A DNA stretch of 64,000 bases from Eonycteris spelaea (Eukaryota; Chordata; Mammalia; Chiroptera; Pteropodidae): contig PUFA01000021.1 of the NCBI GenBank assembly GCA_003508835.1, positions 9,774,501 to 9,838,500 on the forward strand, given 5' to 3'. The position numbers were made by a program, and so were the translations under genes. Positions 48,876 through 60,957 of the stretch are shown here, in pieces; the first letter of the stretch is position 1, and each line of letters begins with the position of its first letter. A model generated the notes under the pieces. The model did no database searches. It was not told the origin of the DNA and saw nothing but the letters and a program-made list of their open reading frames with translations.

Positions 48876-49389
48876 GTGTATAATTATAGATTTTACTCAC
48901 ATTATCGTGTTACTCCTGGTTTTGAATGGCATAGCCTTTATGAAATGTAACCCAGAAACAGATCTAAGACCCTAACAGAACTTACTCATATTTCACAATG
49001 AGGTCACCATTTGAAATGCACTGGATAGACTTCATTCTCAGCAATACTTGAAAGCATCTCAGTCCTGAATTGTCATGACTCGATTTAAACCTAGGCAGGA
49101 TACTTTTTATTTGCACATGTTATGCAAAGTATACCAATAAACTAGAAAGAACATTGAGTTAGAAGTAATTTTTAAGCCTCTTACTTTTTTTTTTCTAATA
49201 AGAAAGATATCTCTTTATTATTTAAAAAGACTCAGTTGTTACAGAGATAAAGGCTATGGAAAGGGAGCATCTCCTGTAATCTTGCCCAAGAATTTGTTGA
49301 GGGACCTAGATGCTGTAAGGACAAAGCAGCTGCTGGAATGATCCTACCTACAGACATTTCATTTCAGAAACCCCTGAGGTTTAATCACA
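48876..49389. other. Unassigned stretch
   Basis: Nothing nameable. There is a short T-run near 49187. Confidence 0.4.
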
Positions 49390-49800
49390 GGTATTGAGGG
49401 GATTGCTCTGACTTCCCACAGACTGTGATCAATTTGGTCTTTGGCCATGATTTGTTGGTCCAGGTCGATGGATTTCTGAGTGCCCAGCCTAAGCACACCC
49501 TGCCAACCTCTGTCAGGTGAATAATGCCACACAAATGTTAGAAAGATTCTATTCTGTCCGGGGGCAGCTGAGTGGGGTTTGATCTGATGGCTGCTGGCTC
49601 GCCGCTGGCCCCACAGCCTCGCTGCTCCTGACAAGGAGAGTTTGATGCCCTTCAAAATACGGGCTATATTGATCTGTTTTCTATTCAACAAATGCCGAAA
49701 CCCCATCAGCTAATGTGGCTTCAGAAGGTTAAAGATGAATTTGGAGATAATTACCAGCTGCCCACAAAGATTTTACGGGTGGTTTGAAATGCAGATATGA
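49390..49800. promoter_or_regulatory. Candidate conserved non-coding element
   Basis: A repeat-free block of balanced composition with motifs such as GTGATCAATTTGG, TGAATAATGCC, TTTGATCTGATGGCTGCTGG and GATAATTACCAGCTG (an E-box next to a homeodomain-type core). A 115-codon minus-strand frame (49359-49706) crosses it. It has no recognisable domain, which argues more for constrained non-coding DNA than for a gene. Confidence 0.35.
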
Positions 49801-50479
49801 AAAAGGAGGAAGCTCAGTGGTGGGATTTTGTGGGTACATATGCATTTCTCCAGGCATAAGTCATGTCCTCTATGTCCCTGTTTCTTCATTAGACAATGTT
49901 GTCCCTAGAAAATAAGGAAAACTAGGAGAAAAACAGAAAATGTCAATGATGGGAAAACAGTTCTTTTTACTTTTCTGAATCATACATGTATTAATTGGTA
50001 ATTGTATCATTCTCCCAAATGGTGGTGGGGTCGGGAAGAGAAAGAGGTAGGAGGGGCGAGAGGGATAGAGAGAGACAGACAGAGAGAAAAGGAAATGAAC
50101 CCTTCAGTCGTGGGATGTAGAAATGCAGAATTTAAACTTCTTGGGGTAAAAACAATGAGAATGTGGCAATATGTTACTAAGTGACGGATTTAGAAAGTTC
50201 TTTGTCATTTGATCTTCCGGCTTTTTCTTCCTCTTGCCTTTTATACAGCGTGGGCAGTAAAAATAGCTGTTGGTTTTCATTTTGAGTCTGGTTTCGTTCC
50301 TTTGTCTTTTATGTGGTGGTTAAGTTGTAGTATGTTTGAATTTATAGGAAATACCCCGGGAAATGCTTACGGTCTACCATCAGGATATTTTCTCGATTTT
50401 TGTTTAATAAAATTCATGAGAATATGAACCAAACTAATAAATATTAAAGTGTATTTTTGCTGTTCATTTCAGCCTCAGA
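49801..50479. other. Unassigned stretch
   Basis: No gene. A purine-rich tract lies at about 50030-50095. Confidence 0.4.
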
Positions 50480-50690
50480 AAATCTGGGTTTGAATCTTAA
50501 CTGTAATACCTGCTAGTCATGTGACACCTCTCACTTCACACTTCACACTTTTTATATGTGCAAAGTGTCGATAATCACATGACCTGACCTTTCACAGTGT
50601 TGTTTGGAGTGTTAGAAGAATAATATGTGGGGTAGTACAAACCGAAAAGCTCACTGACAATTGGTTATTAATATTTAAATATTTCTACAT
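50480..50690 (+). mobile_element. MIR SINE relic
   Basis: AATCTGGGTTTGAATCTTAA, then CTGCTAGTCATGTGACAC, TTTTATATGTGCAAAGTGTC and GACCTTTCACAGTGTTGTTT follow the sense MIR order. Confidence 0.75.
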
Positions 50691-50924
50691 TTATTTGAAT
50701 ATTACTGTTAAGAGAATCTTGAGAAAAAGTTCTAAAATTGAGTTTGGAGCACTGCTTAGAAAAAATAGAAATGGAAATGAAGGAACGGTCTCTCTCTATA
50801 TATTTTTGATTTAGATTATTAGTCCTGGAGACAGACTCAAAAGGTAGGAGAAATTTTTCTAAACAGGCATATGGGCAAGCAGCTACCTGAGCAATGTATC
50901 TGTGATTTTTTTTTAGACTGCTGT

Positions 50925-51180
50925 AATTGATTTATGCCTATTTAACTGTCTTGCGAAGTTTGTGTGTAAATGTGATATTAGCCCATAATTACATTAGAAA
51001 AGCAGGAATCATACAGGTAATTAAAGATCATGACACCGAAAGGTGATGCTGTCCCAGAGGTACATTTTTCTAGGATCAGATTCCCTCACGTGTGTTAGTT
51101 GCCAGAATTAAATAAGAACAGCACTCCTCACCTCATCAGTCCCCCTGGAAATGACATGGGCTACTTGGCAACTTCTGCTG
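50925..51180. promoter_or_regulatory. Candidate conserved non-coding element
   Basis: Dense homeodomain-type cores in a repeat-free block: TGTAATTGATTTATGCC, CCCATAATTACATTAG, CAGGTAATTAAAGATCATGA and CCAGAATTAAATAAG. A run of several TAAT/ATTA sites within 200 bases is typical of developmental enhancers but also of AT-rich DNA in general. Conservation is not testable here. Confidence 0.33.
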
Positions 51181-51226
51181 GTTTTTATTTTGGGGTGCAA
51201 AGTAACACAGAAAGTTCTGCTGATTG

Positions 51227-51227
<1 letters not shown>

Positions 51228-51264
<37 letters not shown>
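51228..51264. repeat. T37 homopolymer
   Basis: Thirty-seven uninterrupted T residues, the longest homopolymer in the window. If it were the poly(A) of a minus-strand insertion, the body should lie to the right, but the following text is not a recognisable retroelement. Confidence 0.95.
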
Positions 51265-51265
<1 letters not shown>

Positions 51266-51624
51266 AGATGGGCTTATTTTAGAGGATGGGGCAAGAACAG
51301 TGTTCTTACATGTTCTGTCCAGTTCTGAGGGTATTATGGATGCTGGACAAGTACTAATCTATTCATGACAGCGGGGATAGATTCTACCAGGTGTTTGTCT
51401 TCTGAATTAATATTCGGCTTTCTCCAAATCCAGGGGAACACAAGCACTCTAAAAATCAGGAAAGTGAAGAAGCATATTTATTTTGTAGATGAATGACATT
51501 AATTGCAGATGCAGAAAACAGAACTAAATCAAAAAGTTGTGGGTTTTTTTTTTCACTAGCTGATGCTAATTTATTTAATGTTTTGAAATGTCTGAGAGTT
51601 CAAAAATACCTTTGAATATGGTGC
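51265..51624. other. Unassigned stretch
   Basis: The text directly after the T-run was examined for a SINE or retrocopy body and none was recognised. Confidence 0.4.
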
Positions 51625-51815
51625 TTTGTAGTTATAACCCAGCTCCATCACTAGCTGTGACACTTTGAAAGGGTTGCTTAGTCTCACCTTAGTTGCCTTC
51701 TCTGCAAAGCGAGGGTAGGGCTATTGTAAAGTTTCCATAAATTATTGCATTTTAAGTACTTTAGACCATATTAGAGCATCATAAAGACTTAATAAATGCT
51801 ATTATTTATATACTC
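51625..51815 (+). mobile_element. MIR SINE relic
   Basis: GTAGTTATAACCCAGCTCCA, then TCACTAGCTGTGACACTTTG, GCTTAGTCTCACCTTAGTTG and ACTTAATAAATGCTATTATT are the sense MIR order, including its 3' end. Confidence 0.82.
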
Positions 51816-53849
51816 CTGAAAAACAATTGAAGCAACAATCCTCAGATACCCAAGTCTTTGAAAAGCCAGAATGAAAACAATGTATTTTAAGTCTTCTGTC
51901 TGTCATCAGTGTTATGGCATCTGACACAATTATTGTTATGTTAGTAGAATTGCAGGAATAAAGGGCATTGTGCTAGGTGAACCCAGCTTCATTTTCACTG
52001 CATCACAGCTTTCACTTTTATTTAAAGAGGGATAATGAAATGCAACAATGGAAAACAATGAAAACTCACCCTGATTGGTAACAATTAGTCTTGAAATTTT
52101 ACATATGTATCGAGCAAGGTAGGTGATCCTCATCAATCAATTCATTTTCAAGACAACCTCAGCTATTGCACTCCTGTTATACATACCATATATAACACCA
52201 GGCAGGAAACTATGCCCCAGAGGCCTCTGTGTGACAGAAGGGTCATTGCTGGTGGTTCCTCACCCCTCCTGTCAGATGCACCTCGTTCTTTTATTTCTTC
52301 CTTCTCTCTCTCTCACCGTTTCCTAGTACCGTACTCTTTAATTTTAATTTTTCTTTCTTTATTTTTTCCTCCTTTCTCCCTGTAGTGTCAGAAGTTTGCT
52401 AAATGAAGCTGCATCCTCTGTCAGGTTTTGGCTAGTGACAGAAATAATGAGATTAGTACCCCTCAGGAGAGTATGCTTTACTAAGTAAAGGACGAAGAGC
52501 CTAACTTGGCTTCTCTCAATGTTAGTCACTGCATATACCTTTTGTTTGAATTAATTGTGACTTCCAGTAACGGTTGAGATTAGAGTTCTATTATAAATGG
52601 CATGTATTTACTTTTGTGATTCTTCCTGACAGACTATTAAAACACCAAGTGGTAGCCTGACCTAAGGGACTCCCCAAAAAAGAAGTAGCAGTGGGTTATG
52701 TTTCTGCTGCTCTGCGCTTATGCATTTCTCACTGTTCTTCGGGAAAGCGAGTAGAGATACCAAGAGACATAATTATGACGAAACAAAGGAGGGAATAACT
52801 ATGTTTCAAAACAATGAAGCCGATGGCGGAAGAACCCATGCATAGGTTAGCACTTCTGACTGTGCGAGTGTTGCTGTGAGCGAGGAACAGAGCGTACTGC
52901 ATTTGGCTCAGCTCCTTGGGGTAGAGCAGTAGACTCGGTGACCAGGGAATGTGTGGGGTACCTAGGTACAAAAGGAGTGGAAAGAAAAAGACCCCTTGCC
53001 AAAGAACAGGGACTAGGACTCTACCAGTTGGGTCCTAGTTTGCCCTGTGCAACTTCCCCCAGCCCCTCACTCTAAGTTTTGTTTCGATGGTTAACAAAAT
53101 CATGACATCCTAGGTGTTGCCATGGCCTCTTCGTGTCCTGACAAACTGTCTTCCTCTCCTTAGCCTGCAGGAATGTTAGTGTAAACTTCATTCTCTAGTA
53201 GCCTATCCCTCACGTGCTAGTACTTCAAGCTGTACAGCTAACTGCAAAGCCATGTTTCCCCTATTTTTTTCTTCTGTGGTCAAAGTGTGTTTGTGTGGCC
53301 TTGGTGACGTCACTCTTGTGGGCTGAAGTCAGAGTGTCTCCCACAATCAGCCTCACGCTTCAATTGGCATTTCTGCCTATTAGAGAATCTAAGACTTTTA
53401 TTCTAGACAAATCGTCCGATTGTAAATCGTCTACTTCTCATTACTCTTAAAAGGAAAGGGGCATTTGTTGATCAGGATGCTGGAACAATCCATCATCTTT
53501 GCGATATTCTTGTCCTTTGCGATATGTTTGTTAGAATTGGGATGCGGTGATTATCTATACCCCACCTCTTGCTTCAGGGCATGTGGGACCCTGGATAAAC
53601 ACTTTTTGTGGGTTCCCCATTTATGTAATCAATTTCCTTGAAAAATACTTTGCAGAATTGGTGAACATGTGTGAGGCATATTGATTTATCACTAAAGATT
53701 TAGAATAGTGGGTAGAGAAGAGTTACTGACGTATTTGGTTATTGTATAATCAGAGCACTCGCCTTTTTTCCTGGTATCCAGACACTATCTCTTTCAGTTT
53801 AGATCCAGGAATCACCTTTTCATATCCTTTACTGTCCCACGTGCTGTTA
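51816..53849. other. Unassigned stretch
   Basis: No gene was recognised. The minus-strand frame at 52729-52971 (80 codons) and the plus-strand frame at 53214-53450 have no secure domain. The phrase CTTTGCGATAT occurs twice (53497 and 53515). No nameable repeats. Confidence 0.4.
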
Positions 53850-54170
53850 CTGTGTAATTTCATATCTCCCGCTGTGAGAAAAAGGTAACAATGCTATTAA
53901 TTATAGCTCTTTTTGACTCTAAGTGTCCTAATGCCATTTATTTCATGCTGGTTATATTGTTATTTATGATGGCGAATCATCCATCACGCTGCCAGTGAGC
54001 GCTGGCTTCTGACGGCTCTTTCAAAGATTGGTCCTCTGCTTTTTTGAATATGACCACAAATAGAAGAAAAAGTAAACAATAATGTTAAATTTATCATTTG
54101 GAAATTTGTTGCATAAATATGGATAACAGATTTTCCAGCTGTGTCTTTTCTTGAACTCTTCAGGCTGTAA
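53850..54170. promoter_or_regulatory. Candidate conserved non-coding element
   Basis: A repeat-free block with motifs such as GCTATTAATTATAGCTC, ATGATGGCGAATCATCCATC, TGACCACAAATAG and GTAAACAATAATG (forkhead-like). Composition and texture are like the other candidate blocks. Inference only. Confidence 0.3.
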
Positions 54171-54199
54171 TCTAAACACTTCTAAAATGAGATATCTTT

Positions 54200-55140
54200 C
54201 CTTGTGGATTGCACCCCTGGTTCTTCCCCACTGTCACCAGTGGGATGGGTAAGGGAGGGGTCTGTAGATAGAGCAAGAAGAATGATCACATTTATGCAAG
54301 GAGATCCTGACCCTGATCTGACTCAGCTTATCCCAGGACAGCACGGTCACCATATCAGTTGGTGACAAGAGAGGACATGGATTGGAGGGGCCTATTGACG
54401 TTGCATAGCAACAGTCTAGAAAGGTTTGGAGGACATGGGTGGGGCCACCCCCAGGGACTGTACTGCATGTGGTACGGAACCTGCAGAGAGATGAGGCAAT
54501 TCCCTGAGTGCCAGCAATGAGGGGTTGGGGGAAGTTGCACAAGGTGAGTGACGTCTGCTACTTCGGGGCCTGTAGCTCGTAGGTAGCACCACAGTGGGAC
54601 GATGATGGGTGATTGAGTATGCAGGAGACCACACATGCAGCTCAAACTCAAGGTCCAGCTGTGGGTTGTTGTGAGCTCAGAGTCCTGAATTCATCCTGTG
54701 TCCAGTGAGTAAGAATCACTCAAAATCAGATGTCAGCGTCATTCTAGCAGCTCGGTCTCATTTCATGAAAGCAACACTGTGCCTGTCAGCAGAACTGATA
54801 CTCATCAGGCTGCTGCAGCTCAGCCCCGAGGCCCCACGATGACCCCACAGGCACAAGTTCCAGAGCTCTGTGAGGTATTGGGTCCACCCCACACACAAGG
54901 TAGAGGGCTGGAGAGAAGCCTACAGGGTAAAAACAGGGACTGGGACAAGCCAGCTCCCACCCAGGTCAGGGAATGTGCCCAGAAAGCACTACCAACTCCA
55001 ACCAGGTCTGGGCACCAGAGGGGTGGGGGTGAGGAGTCCTAGAAAATTTCATGGAAGGCACAGGAAAGTTCAGGACTCCCAAAGCAGAACCCAGGCAGGA
55101 GCTTAGCTTACTTGGGTCTAGTCTGCATTGCCTTCCTTTA
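54200..55140. other. GC-rich block of unknown origin
   Basis: About 0.9 kb with clearly higher GC than its surroundings. Open frames of about 70-100 codons lie on both strands (54234-54542, 54355-54651 and 54416-54634 on the minus strand; 54779-55042 and 54870-55106 on the plus strand). None has a recognisable domain. Overlapping frames in all phases are expected from GC richness alone. It may be an unrecognised LTR or retroviral relic, or a unique GC-rich island. No CpG island is evident. Confidence 0.4.
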
Positions 55141-56529
55141 CTTCCTAAGACAAAAAGAAAAAAAGAAATAAAAGAGAGGGTAGGTATGGGAGAGATTAGG
55201 TAAAATGTGGACTGTTCTTACAAGACTATATCCTGGGAGGATGGCCATGGGTTGACCACTATTCAAGGGACTGGAGAATACTTCACCAAAGAATTTAATT
55301 AATATAAACAACAACAACAACAGCAACAGTGACAAAAAGAGTTCTTCTAATGAAGCCTCAACAAGTCTGCACTGGAGGGAGAAAATGCTACAAATGTTGT
55401 TATTAGGTCAAATAACAAGATTAGAATATGGTTAGTAGACATATTCTAGACAATGGTTATATAAGAAATTATTCATTTACTTAGGAAATACATTCTAAAA
55501 TATTTAGGGGTAAATAACCATGTTAAAAAATTAAATCTCTCTCTCTTTCTCTCTCTCTCGCCTATCTATCATCTGTAGCAAATGGGGTAAACCTTTTTGG
55601 GGGGAGAGGGGAAGGGGTCGAATGTGAGTCTTAGTGTACCTAGTCCACTGCTAGGAGCAGGAACACTGTGTTTTCATAAATGAGTCCCCAAACAAACATA
55701 CTAAGAAAAAGAAATACACAAGTAGACCTTGGAGACATTTGTCTTGGCTATCATCTTAGACTAGCTCATGACCATGATCCAGGATGTCCTTCCACAAAGA
55801 CCCAAGCTCCTGTGTGCAGCCATTTAGCCTCGTGAGCTGCCTTGGCGAACTGCCTTCTCCGCTCGCCTTCTGCAGAGGAGTCCCACAGGTCTCTCTCTTT
55901 TGTCACTTTCCTCATGGGATATACTGGCCACAACTTTCATCCAAATGAGGGAGACTTCTGATGACAGCATAATCTGTGAAGATTAAATGGCTGATCTTTG
56001 TATTATTCTAATTTCTTGGCAAATTTTGGTAACTTCGAAATCATTTTCCAATAGAAAGTTTTAAAAAGGTATCCACAATATAATGTATTAAATCTGGTAA
56101 AGTTAGTTAACAACAACATTTCTTTTTCTTCCATTGCTTCTTTCTTTTCCCCCTCCTCCTTTCTCCCTTTACCACCTCCCACTCTTCTCTCCCTCTTTCT
56201 TTTGTATCTTACCGATGAGTACACTTAGGAAGTTTTTGGTTTACTGGCATGTTCTACATGTTAAAATAATTTAAGATTAAAGAATTAAAGGAAAACATTG
56301 CTAGATCCAGGATGAATGCTTTCTCTGGGAGACATGGCAACAGAGATGCGAGCTGAGGTGAGGTGATCTAAAACTTGTCTTGGGTATCTGACTAGTAAAT
56401 TGTGTAGAGATTGAGTAAAATAATTGTGATAATGGCTATATTTTTTTAAAGTCTGAGAAAAATCCATGCTTTAGGTTGATTTAAAAATGACTATATTTCC
56501 AAGCTAACTGTCATCAGGAGCATCACAGC
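55141..56529. other. Unassigned stretch
   Basis: Holds small A-rich, ACA and CT tracts (about 55150-55175, 55308-55325 and 55537-55560). No gene. Confidence 0.4.
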
Positions 56530-56690
56530 ATATCACAGTGGTTGATTAATAGGGGCTGTGGAGAAAGAGAGCCTGGGTTTAAACCCAAGCTTTCCATTTA
56601 CCACCTGATGATCTTGGACAAGTTGCCTAACACTTTTGTGCCTCGGACTTCTAATCTATAAATGGGAACAATAACAGCACTTGTTAGGAA
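56530..56690 (+). mobile_element. MIR SINE relic
   Basis: ATATCACAGTGGTTGATTAA, GAGCCTGGGTTTAAACCCA, TTACCACCTGATGATCTTGG and ACAAGTTGCCTAACACTTTT are the sense MIR order from near its start. It is one of the clearest MIR copies in the window. Confidence 0.88.
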
Positions 56691-58708
56691 TACCTTTGGT
56701 TGCAAGTGACAGAACTATGGCTTAAAGAAAAGTCCAAAAAGCTGGTGCTGATGATCAACAGTGGCAGACAAATAAGATTCTAATTTTTTTTGTCTCTGTC
56801 ACACTTGGTGTATGGTTCCACTTTCCATATAGGAAGAAGGCAAGAGAGCACTGGTGGAATTTTAGCTGTCTGCCCTTTTATCAGAAAATCAAAGCTTTCT
56901 TCAAAGTTCCAAAGCAGAATTCCATTATATTTCATGGGCCTAACTTATATCTTATGGCCACCCTTGCTTAAATTTGGGGGAAATAGGGGATTATAGTTAT
57001 TGGTTGAATCAGACAACCATGAGTATCTACTATAATGTATTATATGGTTGTTTTGAATATTAAATGAGCTGATAACTCCAAAGTTCTTAGAAATATCCAT
57101 AATAAGTTCTTAAATGTTAGTTATTATTATTCTCATGATTTTTTTTTTTGGTAATATTAGTAGAAGCTATAGTATTTTTGTAAGCTGTCATCAGTTTCGG
57201 AAATAATTTTGAGAAGGCTTGTGGAAACGGGGGGAAGAAAGAAGCCAACAATTCACTCTGCACTCCCATTCTGTGACTGATCTCTGTAGACCAGTGAGAT
57301 TGTGCGACATACTTATATGGAGATGGACTTTGCAGATTTCAAAGGGAACAATGAGATATTAGAGTAGCAGAGACCAGGTGGCAGTACTTATTTGCTTATT
57401 TTTATCACAATAATATATGCCGCATGGTCAGGTTTCTCATTATTTTCCATGCTGATGGACTGTGTTTACTTTGTTGGACTGAGCTTAAATTGAATACAAC
57501 AATCTTTGCCTTGTTAATTTCAGTGGGTAATGTTGCCGCTCTTGCCCAAAGTGGACGTGGTGTGTCTGTCCAGTGGGGCTTCATGTACACAAGTACAACT
57601 CAATTTTATTGGTGGATGTTTTCCAGGTTGCTAGCTTGGTACTTTTCAAAATGAGCTGAGTGGCTGTTTGGAACTTGTCTCTGCTGACTCCACTGGGCTC
57701 AGTTTCAAATCTCTCCTAATCCACTAATGAACCTTTATTAAAGTGGAAGAGAGGTTGAATCAGTCTTTGGACACGTTATTAAAGTAAAGTTGGAACAGTG
57801 AAAAGATCAAAAAGAACAGTAAAAGAACACTTGATCTCTCTACTTATTATTCAATTTCTTTCAAGCTGATTTTTTTTTGGAGAAATGTCAATATTAGCAG
57901 GTTAATTTTCAGTAGTCTTTAATTCTGTTTGATTTTAATTTTGTAGTGTTTTATTTTTCAAGGCAGCCATAGTAAGAGATTTATTCATCAACCCTCCTCC
58001 CTGTTTTCTTTTTTGATTTAAATTTGAGGTTGAACAGGTTACATGCCCATGAGGATTTAAATGATTAAGTAGGCAATCGAATGCCAACCTTTTAGGATTC
58101 TGAAAAAATATCGGCTGGATCAAACAGTAATTACAAAACACCCTGATGGTTATTGCTTCCCGCCATTTCCCTCCCCCAACTCTTCTGTCGCCCACTCAAA
58201 GCTCCCTTTGTCCAGGACACCCTGAATCTACCAAGGCTTGTGCTGAACTGCAAAGGAAGCATCGTGTACCTTTTCAAAAGTGTCCACTCACCCTTAAAGT
58301 CCCAAATCAAGGAAGAGATGGCTTCCAGATAGGCAATTTCTGATATCACACAGCCTTTATTCTAGAATGTCCCTGTTTTTCTACGACAGTTGTTACGGCT
58401 TCTGCTGGCTACTTATTCACTCAAACGTTGAGCAAACAATTTTCTGTTAGACCTAGAGGATTTACTGATGAATGTTTCAAAATTCCTGGCCCCCGAGGAA
58501 CTTGCATTCTGCCAAATAATTGTTTCATAAGAGGAAGTCATAATGATTTTAGCCATTAAATTAAAAGAGGGAACCTTAATTAAGTATAATATTGTGATTC
58601 AGACTTGTTTTTGTCAGTTCCCATTTCTTCCTTAACTTCTTAATTGGGAAAAAACAGGTCATTACACAAATCTATTCTTGAGTTTACCCATGGATTTGCG
58701 TATTTACT
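56691..58708. other. Unassigned stretch
   Basis: The part 56697-57000 (opening TTTGGTTGCAAGTGACAG) resembles an old interspersed repeat that I cannot name. No gene was recognised. Frames at 57424-57654 and 58131-58349 have no domains. Confidence 0.4.
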
Positions 58709-58759
58709 TCTTTCTCTCTCTTTCTCTCTCTCTTCTTCTCTCTCTCTCTCTCTCTCTCT
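58709..58759. repeat. (CT)n microsatellite
   Basis: A CT-rich run of about 50 bases with TTCT interruptions. The arginine/glutamate frame on the minus strand is an artefact. Confidence 0.95.
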
Positions 58760-58974
58760 GTGTCTCCCCCTCTTTGTCTCCATATGGATAGATAGATATA
58801 GACATTGATATAGAGATGGAGATATAAATATGTTATCTTTATATTTTGTAGACATACCTGTTCTTTCTTTTGGATGAGTTGTATTGTTTATTTTATGAGA
58901 AGTTGCTAACTAAACCAACAAGTTTTCTAACCATAGCTTTACATTATGTATATTAAATACTTCATCAGAGTGCT

Positions 58975-59080
58975 TTTGTTATTACCTCATGTGGTCCTTA
59001 TGAGGAGAATGATTATCTTCAAATGAGAAAATAGTGGCTCAGAGCAGCTATATCTTTAAGGTCAGAAAGCTAGTTAGTTA
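58975..59080 (-). mobile_element. MIR SINE relic
   Basis: TACCTCATGTGGTCCTTATG, AGGAGAATGATTATCTTC and AAATGAGAAAATAGTGGCTC follow the antisense MIR order. Confidence 0.65.
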
Positions 59081-59184
59081 TCTGAGATATCAATTATCTG
59101 TCTAAGTTCAGAAAGCTAGCTAAGTGATGACACTGAAGCATGAAGAAAATTTAATTGTCTTTCTATTCTACTGATTTGCTCTAT

Positions 59185-59835
59185 AAACAGTGGTGAGTCC
59201 CTCTGTGGATTAGGCATTATTTTTGATGCTGGATTTAGCAGTGAGCAAAAAGAACATACCTCTTGGCACCAGAGAGTTTACATTATGATGAAGGAGACAA
59301 AAATAAATATTACATGAAACATGAGAAGGTGATAAGAACGGTGTAGGAAAAAAGCAGAGTGGGGTGGGGAAGATAAGGGGTCTCGGAGATTTATAGTTTA
59401 TACGTTTAGATAAGATGGTCAGAAGTGCCTCACTGGGAAATGATATTTGGGCAGAGACTTAAAAGAGGTGAGAGAATAAATCCTGGAGATCTGGAGGAAT
59501 AGCAGGAAAATGACAAGTGCAAAGGCACTGAGGCGACAGGGAGCCCCTTGTGGTGGGAACAGAGCGGAAAAGGGGTCCAGTGGGAGGCGAGATCTGAGAT
59601 GTCAGGCTTCGGGGTGGGATGGGCTGGGTGAAGGTGTGGGCTGACCAGATGGTGAATGACTCTGGAAGCTACCATAAGGACTTTGCCTCTTTCTCTGTGT
59701 GATATCTAGGTCCACTGAGTAGTTTGATCAGAGGCGTGAACACGCTTTGTTGTCTGCCTTGTTTTAAATAGGATCATTCTGTTAGATGCCTTGGGAAAAC
59801 AGAAGGAGGGTGTGGGTGGACGCAGGGGATCTAGT
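59185..59835 (-). mobile_element. L2 LINE relic
   Basis: The antisense L2 order is clear over about 600 bases: GGATTTAGCAGTGAGCAAAA, GAGAGTTTACATTATGATGA, GTGCCTCACTGGGAAATGAT, GACAAGTGCAAAGGCACTGA, CTACCATAAGGACTTTGCC and GATCATTCTGTTAGATGCC. It is non-coding and strongly diverged, on the same strand as the other long L2 copies. Confidence 0.88.
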
Positions 59836-60933
59836 TGTAAGGGTTTGTGACCTGGGGATGCTTCAGTGAGCAGTGATTCACCGCCTCGAGTTCTGTATTC
59901 TAGTTGGGCTTCTTGTCACTAACTTTTTGGGGGTTCTTGGGACAAACACTTAAAGTTTCACTAAAAAGGGAAATAAAACTGAACAGTATATGTCTGAACC
60001 AATTTCCTCTTATTCCCAATGACTTGTAGCCTACTAAGGTCACTAAGTTTGCTTTCTGTTTCTTTTCCCACCTCTATCCTCATAATGTCTTCATTATTAA
60101 CTCTGACTTTCCCTCCCAACCTACCTCCACACACGTGGAAGACAAGAGGCAAGGGACAATGGCCTTGCTAGGTCTCAAGACATTCTGGGATTCTAGGTCG
60201 CCACCCATAACCTCTGTCTTTTATTAAAGCAGTCAAAACTGAGTGTAGAGATATTTTAAAAGTGAAAAAAAAGAAAAAGAAAAGAAAAAAAAAACAGAAG
60301 GCAACTCGAACAGCCTACGTAACCACTGAGCTATTTAATATTACAGAGTTTATGGTACACAGGAGAAGGCAGACCGCAGCGCCTACGGTTCAGATGCTGA
60401 GGTCCGCCGTGAGCATCCACGTATTGGCTCTGATATGGTTTCACTTCACTTTCATTATTTGGTCTGGTGTCTGCAAACTCCGTGTGCACACTTTTATGAG
60501 CCTTGGGACAATTTATTGTCAAGCTTGCTTGAACTCTAAAATACGCTTCCAGTTTCAGAAAACCACAAATTATTTACCAAGGAGGCAAGGAAATAGGGCT
60601 CATTGCACTTGTTTCTTACATAATTTTAAACTTCCTTTCTGAGTGCTGACATCTCTCAGCAGTCAGAGTGATGTGTTCTTTAGGCAGGTCCACTAACAGG
60701 AAGGAAGGGATGAAAAGTGATAAAAGACGCTAACTGCTATGCGATCCATGTGCTTGCTTTTGATGCGAAATGCCAAGAATCAAGGACAGAATGGTGGAAG
60801 GGACATATTAAATAATCCTCCCTTCTTATTTTATTGTGTTTATAAAGATGGAAGCAGGAATCATTAAAAATAAACAAAACAAACAAAAAGAACAACAAAA
60901 ATTCTACAGGTGAGAGGTAAAATTATTTAAGGC
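59836..60933. other. Unassigned stretch
   Basis: The plus-strand frame at 60262-60642 (126 codons) starts in an AAG/AAA tract and continues through repeat-free sequence with several CpGs (60300-60650). No domain is recognised. The latter part is a weak candidate for conserved non-coding DNA. Confidence 0.4.
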
Positions 60934-60957
60934 AATAATAATAATAATAATAATAAA
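60934..60957. repeat. (AAT)n microsatellite
   Basis: About eight perfect AAT units. Confidence 0.95.

Noticed and set aside
52729..52971. 80-codon minus-strand frame with hydrophobic stretches that briefly recalled a chemoreceptor
   Set aside because: No conserved receptor motif could be confirmed, the frame is short, and there is no extension upstream with family features.
60262..60642. 126-codon plus-strand frame starting with a lysine run
   Set aside because: The start lies in an A/G tract and no domain is recognisable. At most the block is a non-coding candidate.
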